Both the position numbers and the translations under genes were made by a program. This document shows, in pieces, positions 32,399 through 41,755 of a stretch of DNA of 64,000 bases (position 1 is its first letter; every line of letters begins with the position of its first letter). Source of the DNA: Rhizobium sp. (GTDB lineage Bacteria > Pseudomonadota > Alphaproteobacteria > Rhizobiales > Rhizobiaceae); the NCBI GenBank assembly GCA_028290545.1, contig JAQGJP010000056.1, forward strand, positions 1 to 64,000, in the 5' to 3' direction. The notes under the pieces were generated by a model that was not told the DNA's origin, did not search any database, and saw only the letters and a program-made list of their open reading frames with translations.

Positions 32399-34977
32399 TA
32401 TTTCCTCTGCCGCCACTTCTCCTGGCGGATGAAGCTGTCGATGCTTTCGATCGGCATCGGTCGGGCGAGCGCAAAGCCCTGCAGGATATCGCAGCCGAGA
32501 TCCTGCAGGATTCGAATGTGATCCCAGGTCTCGACGCCTTCCGCGACCACCTTGATGTTCAGCGATTTGCCGATCTCGATGATCGAGCCGACGAGCCTGC
32601 GCTGCTCTTCGGTCTCGGTGATCGGCATGACGAGTTCACGGTCGATCTTCAACGTCCCCGGTCCGATCTTCAACAGGCTGACGATCGAGGCATGACCGGT
32701 ACCGAAATCATCGATCTCGATGCCGATACCCATCTTGCGGATCGCCTCCAGATTGGTCAGCACCGTCTCGTCGCAATCGTCGAGAAAGATCGATTCCAGC
32801 AGTTCGAAAGACACCGTGCCGGGAATGATCGGCAGTTGCGCGAGCTTGCATGCAAGTTCGGGATCGTAGAGCCTGCGCGTCGATACATTGACCGAGATTT
32901 TGGGAATTCGAATGCCCTTGGATTGCCAGCGCTCGAAATCGATCAGCGCCTTTTCGAAAATCATGCCGTCGATCGCGGCGACAACATCAAGGTCTTCGGC
33001 AATCGGCAGGAATGCATTGGGGGCGAGGATGCCCTTGGCGGGGTGATGCCAGCGGGCAAGCGTTTCGGCGCCGGCGATATCCAGCGTCTGCGCCTCGAAC
33101 TGCAGCTGGTAGTGCGGCACGAACTCCCGTTTCTCGAGTGCCACGAGGATTTCGTCGGAAACGCGCTTGTTGTTGATGACCTGATGCTGGATGTCGATCG
33201 AGAAGAATTCATGGCGATTTCTGCCGCGGCTTTTGGCGCGATAGAGCGCGATGTCGGCATTCAGCAACAACTGCTTCGCATCGACTTCAGCCTGATCGTC
33301 GCACGCGATGCCGATGCTAGCGCCGATCCGGCATGTCATGCCTTTGTACAGCACCGGCTCGCTCATCCGCTTGATAATGCGGTCGGAAAGATCGGTCAGC
33401 CTGTCGGTGGCACCATCGAATTCGGACAGGATCACAAACTCGTCGCCACCGATGCGGGCGACGAATTCATCGGGACCAACATTTTCGCGCAGCACCGTGG
33501 CGGCATGCAGCAGCATGGAATCGCCCGCCTGATGGCCAAGCGTGTCGTTGATCTGCTTGAACCGGTCAAGATCGATATGCAGGATTGCCAGGCCATGCGA
33601 AGCGGTTTCGCTGCGGCCGGCGAGCTTCTCATCGAGATAGCGGCGGTTGGGCAGGTCGGTCAGGAAATCGTGCAGCGCATTGTGCTCGATCCTGGCTTTG
33701 GTGGTTTCGAGCTCACGATTGCGCGCCTCGGCCAATGACTTGGCCCGCTCCAGTTCCTCGCGGATGGTAACATCTTCGGTCACGTCCCAGTTGGCGCCGA
33801 TATACTTGAGATGCCCGGAATCATCCTCGAATGGGGCAGCGCGCGCGCGGATGTGCCTTATGCTGCCGTCTTTGCGAATGATGCGGAACTGATTGCTGAA
33901 GCCGAGGCTTTCATCGACATTGTCGTCGATATGGCCCTTGGTCTTGTTGCGATCTTCTGGGTGGATCACATACTCCCAGTCATCGGCGCCCTGTCGATGG
34001 GGCTGGCCGACCATATCCATCATCGCCAGCAGACGGTCGTCCAGCAACAATGTCTTTTCGGTGATGTCCGCTTCGAAGACGCCGATCTGGGTGACGGTCA
34101 GCGCCAGTTCCAGTCGCCGCTGCAGGTGGGCGAGCATTTCTTCGGTCGCCTTGCGGGCGGTGATGTCGAGGTCGGTGCCGACGATGCGGGAAGGCTTGCC
34201 GTCGGCATCCCATTCGATACAGGAGCCGCGGCACTCGATCCAGACCCACTTACCGTCCTTGCGCCTCTCGCGATATTCGAAGAACGACGACGATACTTCA
34301 CCTTCATTTTGCTTGCGGATACATTCCAGCACATGCGCCTGGTCGTCGGGATGCACGGTGTCGAGCCACGCCTCGGTGCTGTCGGAGACGACATCGTCCG
34401 GGTTCATGGCACGCAGCAGCTTCCATGTATCCGAGTAATACATGGTGCCGTTCTTGAAATCATGATCCCAGACACCCAGCGTGGAAGACACAAGCGCGCT
34501 GTTCCAGCGCTCTTCCCACTTGCGTCGTTCCAGTTCGACACGTCTTCGCTGGTCGATATCCGTCAGTGACAGCATCAACTCTCCCCCAGCGCCTGACCTG
34601 GTCGAGGAGATATTGACGAGCATCCACACATCCTGCGCGTTCGACTTCAGGAAGCGGATTTCGACACCCGGTACGACGCGTGCGCGTGCGGCAAGGTGAT
34701 GCCGAGTGAAATGGAACCGCAGCGCCTCCCGATCGTCCGGATGGATGAGATCGAAGATGTCGATGCCAACCAGCGTGCCACCGGCTTGCGGGACAAAGGC
34801 GACACAGATGGCATTACAGTCGGTGATACGGAGATCGGGCGAGAGCAGGATCATGCCGATCGGCGAATGCTCCATCAACCCGGAGAGAAGGCATTCGTCG
34901 CCTGATGCGAAAGTCGCGCGTTGATCCTTCTTTTTGCTGGGCAATGCCAAATCACTACTCTCATGCAGGGTTTTCAC
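32398..34977 (-). CDS. PAS-GGDEF-EAL cyclic-di-GMP protein
   Basis: 859 residues, no obvious membrane helix. Three PAS domains with PAC ends are visible (about 35-150, 155-280, 290-410), then a short coiled coil, a GGDEF domain with intact GGDEF near residue 507, and an EAL domain. The EAL signature is ETL (about 637), but the other metal and catalytic positions (SVNVSTRRL, LLESIF, IDDFGTG about 757, LKIDRELV, VVAEGVE) are present, so phosphodiesterase activity is plausible beside cyclase activity. The start is GTG 34977 with no good ribosome site, so translation could begin later. Confidence 0.85.
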   Translation of the reverse strand: MKTLHESSDLALPSKKKDQRATFASGDECLLSGLMEHSPIGMILLSPDLRITDCNAICVAFVPQAGGTLVGIDIFDLIHPDDREALRFHFTRHHLAARARVVPGVEIRFLKSNAQDVWMLVNISSTRSGAGGELMLSLTDIDQRRRVELERRKWEERWNSALVSSTLGVWDHDFKNGTMYYSDTWKLLRAMNPDDVVSDSTEAWLDTVHPDDQAHVLECIRKQNEGEVSSSFFEYRERRKDGKWVWIECRGSCIEWDADGKPSRIVGTDLDITARKATEEMLAHLQRRLELALTVTQIGVFEADITEKTLLLDDRLLAMMDMVGQPHRQGADDWEYVIHPEDRNKTKGHIDDNVDESLGFSNQFRIIRKDGSIRHIRARAAPFEDDSGHLKYIGANWDVTEDVTIREELERAKSLAEARNRELETTKARIEHNALHDFLTDLPNRRYLDEKLAGRSETASHGLAILHIDLDRFKQINDTLGHQAGDSMLLHAATVLRENVGPDEFVARIGGDEFVILSEFDGATDRLTDLSDRIIKRMSEPVLYKGMTCRIGASIGIACDDQAEVDAKQLLLNADIALYRAKSRGRNRHEFFSIDIQHQVINNKRVSDEILVALEKREFVPHYQLQFEAQTLDIAGAETLARWHHPAKGILAPNAFLPIAEDLDVVAAIDGMIFEKALIDFERWQSKGIRIPKISVNVSTRRLYDPELACKLAQLPIIPGTVSFELLESIFLDDCDETVLTNLEAIRKMGIGIEIDDFGTGHASIVSLLKIGPGTLKIDRELVMPITETEEQRRLVGSIIEIGKSLNIKVVAEGVETWDHIRILQDLGCDILQGFALARPMPIESIDSFIRQEKWRQRK

Positions 34978-35409
34978 GTGTATAAAATATTTCGCTTAAA
35001 TTCAGATTAACCTCTAAATGCTGGACACGATCGCGTGAATGTTTTGTGAACGTTGGGTTAGCAAACCGTTTTCCTTGCCAATTTAAGGTGACCCATGGAT
35101 TTATGACATGCTCGCGATAATCTGTGGTTCAATCACTTTGATGGGCACATCCTCAAGTCTGACCAATGCACGCAGCAAGCGGTGCCTGTCGGCCACGCGA
35201 AAGGGCGTCGCCCCGTTTCTTTCGCGATGCGCATTGAAAAATAACCGCATACGCCATAAATTAATTGTCATACTTTTATCTTGATCGCCGGCGCCGAAGA
35301 CCTTAAGCGGTTCTCAGAAAAGACAGGTTTCCCGGACGACAAAATTCGGATATCTCACACCCGGCCGTTGGCCGGAGCGTTCAAACACTTCATGATGGGA
35401 CAGGAAACA
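34978..35409. other. Intergenic region between divergent genes
   Basis: This 432-bp gap holds no convincing gene. One nested hairpin is visible at 35196-35226: CGCGAAAG pairs with CTTTCGCG, and GGGCG with CGCCC inside it. In-frame sequence before the aldehyde dehydrogenase (35281-35409) is open but lacks a ribosome site, so I treat it as untranslated leader. Confidence 0.5.
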
Positions 35410-36840
35410 ATGGCACTTCACCAGAATCTGATCGCCGGCGAATGGACGGGCAGCGACCCGGTCGCCAATATCAATCCGTCGGATACCAATGAGGTCGTGG
35501 GCGAATACGCGCGCGGCACCGCCCAGGACATGAAGGATGCGATCACGGCCGCCAAGGCCGCATTTCCGGCCTGGTCGCGCTCGGGTATCCTGGAGCGCCA
35601 CACAATCCTGAGGAAGACTGCCGACGAGATCATCGCCCGCAGGGAAGAGCTTGGGGCGCTCCTTTCGCGCGAAGAAGGCAAGACGCTGCCGGAAGGCATC
35701 GGCGAAGTCACCCGCGCCGCACAAATTTTCGAATTCTTCGCTGGCGAAGCGCTGCGGCTGGCGGGCGAAGTCATCCCGTCTGTCCGTCCCGGCATCGGCG
35801 TCGAAATCACGCGCGAACCGCTTGGCGTCATCGGCATCATCACGCCGTGGAATTTCCCGATTGCCATTCCGGCCTGGAAGATCGCGCCGGCGCTTTGCTA
35901 CGGCAACACCGTGGTCTTCAAGCCTGCCGATCTCGTGCCGGGCTCGGCCTGGGCGATCGTCGATATTCTGCATCGCAACGGCCTGCCGAAGGGCGTGCTC
36001 AACCTCGTCATGGGCAAGGGCTCTGTCGTCGGCCAGGCCATGCTCGACAGCGCCGATCTTGCCGGCCTGACATTCACCGGTTCGACCGGCACCGGCAAGC
36101 GCGTCGCATTGGCTTCGATCGAGCATAACCGCAAGTTCCAGCTCGAAATGGGCGGCAAGAACCCGTTCGTCGTGCTCGACGATGCCGATCTGACCGTCGC
36201 CGTCGAAGCCGCCGCCAATTCCGGCTTCTTCGCCACCGGCCAGCGCTGCACCGCCTCGTCGCGCGTCATCGTCACCGAAGGTATCCATGACAAGTTCGTT
36301 GCGGCGATGGAAGAGCGGATGAGCAAGATCACCGTCGGTCATGCCATGAAGCAGGGCACCCATGTCGGCCCGGTGGTCGATCCGAACCAACTCAAGCAGG
36401 ACGAGGATTACATCGCCATCGGCCAGCAGGAAGGCGCCAGGCTCGTCGGCGGTGGCCGTGTCGAACGCGACACGCCAGGCTATTTCCTCGCTCCGGCGAT
36501 GTTCACCGAAGCCACCAACCAGATGCGCATCAGCCGCGAGGAAATCTTCGGACCGGTCGTGTCCGTCATCCGCGTCAAGGATTACGACGAGGCGCTGGCC
36601 GTTGCCAATGACACGCCGTTCGGCCTGTCCTCCGGCATCGCCACGACCAGCCTGAAATATGCCACGCATTTCAAGCGCAATTCCGAGGCAGGCATGGTGA
36701 TGGTCAATCTGCCGACTGCCGGCGTGGACTTCCACGTGCCGTTCGGCGGCCGCAAGGCATCGTCCTTCGGTCCGCGCGAGCAAGGCAAATATGCCGCCGA
36801 GTTCTTCACGGTGGTCAAGACGGCCTACACCCAGCCGTAA
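35410..36840 (+). CDS. Aldehyde dehydrogenase, alpha-ketoglutarate semialdehyde dehydrogenase-like
   Basis: 476 residues. IITPWNFPIAIPAWKIAPAL, FTGSTGTGKRV, LEMGGKNPFVV and the nucleophile C280 in GQRCTASSR define an active ALDH. The FGGRKASSFGPREQGKYA end is typical of the KGSADH group that finishes sugar-acid, hydroxyproline or glucarate pathways by making 2-oxoglutarate. ATG 35410 has a GGACAGGA site. A strong terminator follows, so it is probably a single-gene transcript. Nearby glycerate kinase fits a sugar-acid theme, but the two genes have separate transcripts. Confidence 0.85.
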   Translation: MALHQNLIAGEWTGSDPVANINPSDTNEVVGEYARGTAQDMKDAITAAKAAFPAWSRSGILERHTILRKTADEIIARREELGALLSREEGKTLPEGIGEVTRAAQIFEFFAGEALRLAGEVIPSVRPGIGVEITREPLGVIGIITPWNFPIAIPAWKIAPALCYGNTVVFKPADLVPGSAWAIVDILHRNGLPKGVLNLVMGKGSVVGQAMLDSADLAGLTFTGSTGTGKRVALASIEHNRKFQLEMGGKNPFVVLDDADLTVAVEAAANSGFFATGQRCTASSRVIVTEGIHDKFVAAMEERMSKITVGHAMKQGTHVGPVVDPNQLKQDEDYIAIGQQEGARLVGGGRVERDTPGYFLAPAMFTEATNQMRISREEIFGPVVSVIRVKDYDEALAVANDTPFGLSSGIATTSLKYATHFKRNSEAGMVMVNLPTAGVDFHVPFGGRKASSFGPREQGKYAAEFFTVVKTAYTQP

Positions 36841-36862
36841 AATTCATTGCCAATTCTTCATG

Positions 36863-36897
36863 GGCGGGCCAGTGTCGCTGGCCCGCCTTCTTTTTTC
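36863..36897 (+). terminator. Rho-independent terminator after the aldehyde dehydrogenase gene
   Basis: A perfect 10-bp stem (GGCGGGCCAG at 36863-36872 with CTGGCCCGCC at 36878-36887), 5-nt loop, and TTCTTTTTTC tail form a textbook intrinsic terminator 22 bp after the stop. Confidence 0.9.
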
Positions 36898-36965
36898 GCA
36901 ATCGGACGGCTTGACCGCTGCGACGGAATGAGGCGAGTCGAAGACTGCATTCCGGGAGAAAAACC

Positions 36966-37277
36966 ATGATTCGCCATATCGTCCTGTTGCGCTTCAAGGA
37001 CAGCGTCACTGCCGAGACCAAAGCGGCGCTCTATACCGAACTTCAGGCATTGCGCGGCCACCTGAAGGGCATCGAAGGCTCGGTATTCGGCTCGAATATT
37101 TCTCCGGAGGCACCTGTTATCCATGGTTTCATGGATGGCTTCTGGTTCGATTTCATCGATGAGGCCGCGCGTGACGCCTACCTCGTCGATCCCGCCCATC
37201 AGGCCGCCGGCGCAAAACTGGTCGCCAACACAGTCGATGGTATCGCAGGCCTGATCGTTTTCGATATCAAGGTTTGA
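36966..37277 (+). CDS. Dabb (stress-responsive A/B barrel) family protein
   Basis: 103 residues, the size of a single Dabb domain. It opens MIRHIVLLRFKDSVT and has AARDAYLVDPAHQA toward the C-terminus, both standard for these dimeric ferredoxin-like barrels. Functions vary from stress proteins to small enzymes, so no reaction is assigned. It ends 4 bp before the glycerate kinase gene, so the two form one operon. Confidence 0.85.
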   Translation: MIRHIVLLRFKDSVTAETKAALYTELQALRGHLKGIEGSVFGSNISPEAPVIHGFMDGFWFDFIDEAARDAYLVDPAHQAAGAKLVANTVDGIAGLIVFDIKV

Positions 37278-37281
37278 GCCG

Positions 37282-38541
37282 ATGCTGCAAGCCAAGCCGT
37301 TGCTGACCTCGTTGTTCGACAAGGCGGTCGAAGCCGCGGACCCCGAACGCGCCATCCTGCCGTTCCTGCCGGAAAAGCCGAAGGGGCGCACTGTCGTCAT
37401 CGGCGCCGGCAAGGGCTCCGCGCAACTGGCAGCGGCTCTCGAAAAACATTGGGACGGGCCGCTCGAAGGCCTGATCGTCACCCGCTACGGCTATGGCGCC
37501 AGGACCAGGACTATAGAAGTGTTCGAAGCCGCCCATCCGGTGCCGGACGGGAACGGGATCATCGGTGCCAGGCGCCTGTTCGAAACGCTCCAGGGTCTGA
37601 CGGCGGATGATCTGGTGATCGCGCTGGTTTCCGGCGGCGGCTCGGCGCTGCTGCCATCGCCGCCCGAGGGGCTGACGCTTGCCGACGAGATCGCGCTCAA
37701 CAAGGCGTTGCTCGCATCCGGCGCGCCGATCTCGGCCATGAACACCATTCGCAAGCATGTCTCCGGCATCAAGGGCGGTCGGCTGGCCAAGGCCGCTTTT
37801 CCGGCGCGGGTCGTCAGCCTGATCGTCTCCGACATTCCGGGCGACAACCCGGCCTATGTTGCTTCAGGGCCGACGGTGCCGGATCTTTCGACCCCGGAGG
37901 ATGCATTGGCCGACATCCGTCGCTATCGGATCGAACTGCCTGAAAACATTCTCAGGCATATTGGCCTGGGGAATGCCCATGCGCCGCTGCCCTCCGATCC
38001 GGCCTTTGCCCGCAACAGCCATCACGTGATCGCATCTGCCTCCGTTTCGCTCGAGGCCGCCGCCGCAGCAGCGGAGAAGGCCGGTATTCGCGCCGCAATT
38101 CTCTCTGACGCCATCGAGGGCGAGGCGCGCGAGGCCGGCCGTATCCATGCCGCGATCGCGCGTGAAATCCTGCATCGCGACCGTCCTTTCGGCAAGCCGA
38201 TGCTGCTGCTGTCGGGTGGTGAGACCACCGTAACACTGCGCGGCAAGGGCAAGGGTGGCCGCAATTCGGAATTCCTGCTGGCCTTCGCGCTCGATATCGC
38301 CGGCCACAAGGGCATCGAGGCCATGGCCGCCGACACCGATGGCATCGATGGAAGCGAAGACAACGCTGGCGCGTTTGCGAATGACAGTACGGTGGCGCGG
38401 CTTGTCGCGGCGGGCCTCCAGCCGTCCGAATGTCTCAACGACAACGATGCCTGGAGCGCCTTCAATGCGATTGGGGATCTGTTTGTACCCGGTCCGACCG
38501 GGACGAATGTCAACGACTTCAGAGCCATTCTCATCCGCTAA
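37282..38541 (+). CDS. Glycerate 2-kinase, MOFRL family (TtuD/GckA-like)
   Basis: 419 residues. The N-terminal DUF4147 domain has VVIGAGKGSAQLAAALE and ALVSGGGSALLPSPP, and the C-terminal MOFRL domain has LLLSGGETTVTLRGKGKGGRNSE split across loop and helix, then DTDGIDG. This type II family phosphorylates glycerate to 2-phosphoglycerate in tartrate, serine-cycle or glycolate metabolism. It is translated right after the Dabb gene. No hydroxypyruvate or tartronate reductase gene is adjacent. Confidence 0.88.
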   Translation: MLQAKPLLTSLFDKAVEAADPERAILPFLPEKPKGRTVVIGAGKGSAQLAAALEKHWDGPLEGLIVTRYGYGARTRTIEVFEAAHPVPDGNGIIGARRLFETLQGLTADDLVIALVSGGGSALLPSPPEGLTLADEIALNKALLASGAPISAMNTIRKHVSGIKGGRLAKAAFPARVVSLIVSDIPGDNPAYVASGPTVPDLSTPEDALADIRRYRIELPENILRHIGLGNAHAPLPSDPAFARNSHHVIASASVSLEAAAAAAEKAGIRAAILSDAIEGEAREAGRIHAAIAREILHRDRPFGKPMLLLSGGETTVTLRGKGKGGRNSEFLLAFALDIAGHKGIEAMAADTDGIDGSEDNAGAFANDSTVARLVAAGLQPSECLNDNDAWSAFNAIGDLFVPGPTGTNVNDFRAILIR

Positions 38542-38668
38542 CTCACTCAATTTTGCAGACGCGCTATGCTAGTGTGTCAGTTCACCTGAGATTTTTTCCT
38601 GTTAGTTTCCGGTAACGGATGGAGATGCGCGTTATGCAGTTCGGAGCATGGGCCATGGGAAAGAACCA

Positions 38669-39709
38669 ATGACAAGCAAGATGCCCAGAACGGTCGAGCA
38701 GGATTTCGTCGATCAACCACAATCTTTGGCCATCGTGCTCGATCGATTGTTCGGTGCCGGCCGGGCGGAGCTCGACGAGGCGCGGGCGACGGTACTCAGC
38801 GGCCGGCCGGTGATCGTCACCGGCATGGGCGGCTCATACCACGTTGCCCTGCCGCTCACCTATCATCTCTCGGCGCTTGGCATTTCCGCCAATCTGATCG
38901 AGACTGGCGAATTGGTGCGCCATAGACTGCCGAGCTGTCGCAACGCCGTGATCGTCGTGGTGTCGCAGTCCGGCGAGACGATCGAAACCGTGCAACTGCT
39001 CGACGCGGTCGTCGGACTGAATGCAGTCACCATCGGCGTCACCAATGAGGAGCCTGGCGCGCTTGCACAAAGGGCACATCATCCGTTGATCGTCGGCAGC
39101 CCGCGCGACAAGATGGTGGCGATGCAGACCTATATCGGCACTCTGGCGGTGCTGATGGCGCTCTCCAAGCGTGCCGGCGTCAGCGAACGCGGCGATTTCG
39201 AGCCGGTTCTGCCGGTCATGGAAGCGCTGGTTGGCGATCGTTCCACGGACGACGACGATTTTCCCGGCACGGACGGACCGGTTTATTTCTTTGGCCGCGG
39301 ACCATCGATTGCGTCGGCGCGGGCCGCGGGTCTGCTGTTCCACGAGATGGCGCGCATGCCGGCGATCCCGATGAGCGGCGGCAATTTCCGCCACGGGCCG
39401 CTCGAGGTCATGGACGAGAATTTCCGCGCCATCGGCTTTGTTCCGAAGGATCGCGACGAGGAATTGAATCTGGCGCTTGCCGGCGATATCGAGCGCGCGG
39501 GTGGCGACGTGCGGCTGATCGGGCCTGGCCGCCATTGGTCTTACAATCCATTGCCGTCGCTGATGGCTCCACTGGTCGAAATCCTGCCGGCACAGAGGCT
39601 CGCAATCAGGCTCGCCAAGGCACGCGGCATCACTCCGGGAGAATTCCGCTATGGTTCAAAAGTGACGCGGACTGAAAGCGGGTTCGAGGGTTTGAGATCG
39701 GGACGCTGA
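38669..39709 (+). CDS. SIS domain sugar-phosphate isomerase/deaminase-like protein
   Basis: 346 residues with two sugar isomerase (SIS) domains, as in the isomerase half of GlmS and in AgaS/FrlB proteins. VTGMGGSYHVALPLTYHL and VVVSQSGETIETVQLLD are the phosphosugar loops of domain 1; FGRGPSIASARAAGLLFHEMAR and SGGNFRHGPLEVMDE belong to domain 2. It probably isomerises or deaminates an amino-sugar or Amadori phosphate. The start is unclear: ATG 38669 or, seven codons earlier, ATG 38648. No kinase partner is adjacent. Confidence 0.78.
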   Translation: MTSKMPRTVEQDFVDQPQSLAIVLDRLFGAGRAELDEARATVLSGRPVIVTGMGGSYHVALPLTYHLSALGISANLIETGELVRHRLPSCRNAVIVVVSQSGETIETVQLLDAVVGLNAVTIGVTNEEPGALAQRAHHPLIVGSPRDKMVAMQTYIGTLAVLMALSKRAGVSERGDFEPVLPVMEALVGDRSTDDDDFPGTDGPVYFFGRGPSIASARAAGLLFHEMARMPAIPMSGGNFRHGPLEVMDENFRAIGFVPKDRDEELNLALAGDIERAGGDVRLIGPGRHWSYNPLPSLMAPLVEILPAQRLAIRLAKARGITPGEFRYGSKVTRTESGFEGLRSGR

Positions 39710-39847
39710 ACATGTTGCAGATAGCGCCCTAAAAGTCATAAGCCCTTATATTTTTTCCGATCCCGCTTTCACCCGATCACAACTACGGCTATCAGTTGAA
39801 CGACCGTTCAGCGAGTCGATTGCGAGGAGCGGCTTTCGGAGTTCCGC

Positions 39848-40738
39848 ATGAGCAAGACTGCGCTGTCAGGCGTTCTGCTGACAATTTTCGCCTATTTCCT
39901 GTTTTCGCTTCAGGACGCTTCGGTCAAATTGCTCGTCACCGATCTGCCGGTGTTCCAGATCCTGTTCATCCGTAGCGTGGTTATCTTCGTCGGCTGCTTG
40001 CTCATCGGCCGCCGGAAACTTCTTATCAATGCGATAAGCTCGCCGGTTCTGAAGCCGCTGTTCCTACGCAATCTGCTGCTGCTCGGCGCGTGGCTCGCCT
40101 ATTACAGCGCGGCACGCGATCTGGGTCTCGCCGAACTCACCACCGTCTACTATGCCTCGCCGATCATCATCACAATCCTGGCGGTGCCGATCCTGAAAGA
40201 GGAAGTGCCGACGATCCGCTGGCTGGCGGTGATTTTCGGTTTTGTGGGCGTGGTTATCGCCTGCAATCCGATCGGTCGGGGAATGACGCTGTCTCTGCCG
40301 ATAGGGCTGGCGCTGCTCGCAGCCGTTTTCTGGGCGCTATCGACCGTGCTCCTGAGGAAGACCGCGCTGCATGAGAAGACCATTGTGCAGATGATGATTT
40401 CAAGCGGTTTCTTCATCGTGCTGACCGGCATCGCATCGTTCTTCCTCTGGGTGCCGGTGGACCTGATACAACTGGCGATGATGGCTTTGACCGGCATCTT
40501 CGCCGGTGTCGCCCAGTTCGCGCTGTTCGAGAGCTTCCGGCGCGCGCCAGTCTCGTTGCTCGCGCCATTCGAATATACGTCACTGATCTGGGCGTTCATT
40601 CTCGGTTTTGCCATCTGGGGCGACATCCCGAGCCACAATGTCTTCTATGGTGCGGCGCTGATCTTCCTCGCCGGGGTGATCATCCTGTTCGGCGAGCGGC
40701 TGATGAAGAGCTTCAATCCGCCGCCCTCGATACCGTGA
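39848..40738 (+). CDS. EamA/DMT family transporter
   Basis: 296 residues with about ten hydrophobic helices in two repeated EamA units, as in RhaT/YdcZ-type exporters. LAELTTVYYASPIIITILAVP and APFEYTSLIWAFILGFAIWGD are the matching helices of the two halves. Family members mostly export amino acids or metabolites. Its TGA abuts the convergent alcohol dehydrogenase stop at 40739 with no gap. Confidence 0.85.
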   Translation: MSKTALSGVLLTIFAYFLFSLQDASVKLLVTDLPVFQILFIRSVVIFVGCLLIGRRKLLINAISSPVLKPLFLRNLLLLGAWLAYYSAARDLGLAELTTVYYASPIIITILAVPILKEEVPTIRWLAVIFGFVGVVIACNPIGRGMTLSLPIGLALLAAVFWALSTVLLRKTALHEKTIVQMMISSGFFIVLTGIASFFLWVPVDLIQLAMMALTGIFAGVAQFALFESFRRAPVSLLAPFEYTSLIWAFILGFAIWGDIPSHNVFYGAALIFLAGVIILFGERLMKSFNPPPSIP

Positions 40739-41746
40739 TCAGCCGAACGGATCGACCAGAACCTTGCATTGCGTGGTCCGTCTTCTCAGCGCCTCGAAGG
40801 CATCCGGCATAGTGGCAAGCGACACCGTTTCGGAAATCAGGTTCTGCGGCGCATAGCGGCCGGAATCGAGGGCATCGATGGCGGTGGCGAATTCATGGAT
40901 GTTGAAGAACACCGACATGATGATGTTGACCTCCTTGGAGATCGCCCGGAACGAATCCATGTGATCGCGCGCGGTGCAGAGGCCGAGCACGACGACCTTG
41001 CCGCGCGGCCGCACGAGGCCGATACAGTGATCGATCATCCCCGGCTTGCCGACGCATTCGAAGACGATGTCTGGTGCCCCGCCCAGAGCGTTGCCGACAT
41101 TCTGCGACAGTTCCGCATCCGACTCGATGAAAGCACTGGCGCCAAGCTCCATGGCCCGCTCTTCCTGGAAGCGGTTGAGATCGGTTACCGCAACCTTGGA
41201 TGCGCCCAGGCGCCGGGCCCAGAAGGCGACCGCCAGGCCGATGGCGCCCGCGCCGACGACCAGAACCTTGTCGCCCTGTTTTATGTCCGCCTTCATCAGT
41301 CCGTGCAGCGCCACCGAGAGCGGTTCGGCCAGTGCGCCGTCGGTGGCGCTGATGCCCCAGGGAAGCTTGCGGCACTGGCGGCCGGCGACCGCCGAATACT
41401 GCGCATAGCCGCCGCCGATCAATGCCATGCCGTCGCACCAGGCGGGATCGCCGCGCAGGCAGCTTTCACATTTCCCGCAGCCGGCCAGCGGCGCGACCGT
41501 CACCTGGTCGCCAACCCTGTAATCGCCTGCCTCCGAGCCGACTTCGACGACCTCGCCGGAATATTCATGCCCCAGAATGGCCCCGGCTGCGACCCCGAAC
41601 ACCGGATCTTCGGTCATATGCAGATCGCTGCCGCAAATGCCGCAACGGCAGACCTTGAGCAGCAGATGGTCGCGCTTCGGCTTCGGGTCTTCTGCCTGCG
41701 TGACACGAAGCGGTTCGCCGATTTTATCGAAAAGAGCGGCTAGCAC
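40739..41746 (-). CDS. Zinc-dependent medium-chain alcohol dehydrogenase
   Basis: 335 residues. Catalytic zinc ligands lie in CGICGSDLH and GHEYSG; the structural zinc loop AGCGKCESCLRGDPAWC has all four Cys (about 92-108). The nucleotide fold has VVGAGAIGLAVAFW. Relatives oxidise polyols, threonine or other secondary alcohols with NAD(P). It is the last gene of the minus-strand operon that begins with a cupin gene at 47871, 9 bp after the LivM-type gene, so it probably acts on the same imported compound. Confidence 0.87.
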   Translation of the reverse strand: MLAALFDKIGEPLRVTQAEDPKPKRDHLLLKVCRCGICGSDLHMTEDPVFGVAAGAILGHEYSGEVVEVGSEAGDYRVGDQVTVAPLAGCGKCESCLRGDPAWCDGMALIGGGYAQYSAVAGRQCRKLPWGISATDGALAEPLSVALHGLMKADIKQGDKVLVVGAGAIGLAVAFWARRLGASKVAVTDLNRFQEERAMELGASAFIESDAELSQNVGNALGGAPDIVFECVGKPGMIDHCIGLVRPRGKVVVLGLCTARDHMDSFRAISKEVNIIMSVFFNIHEFATAIDALDSGRYAPQNLISETVSLATMPDAFEALRRRTTQCKVLVDPFG

Positions 41747-41755
41747 GGAAATCTC

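Noticed and set aside
35281-35409. N-terminal extension of the aldehyde dehydrogenase to 35281
   Set aside because: The upstream in-frame sequence lacks a ribosome site and family similarity; ATG 35410 has both.
35314-36783. Minus-strand open frame of 489 codons opposite the KGSADH-like gene
   Set aside because: The aldehyde dehydrogenase has all catalytic residues; the antisense product has no recognisable fold.
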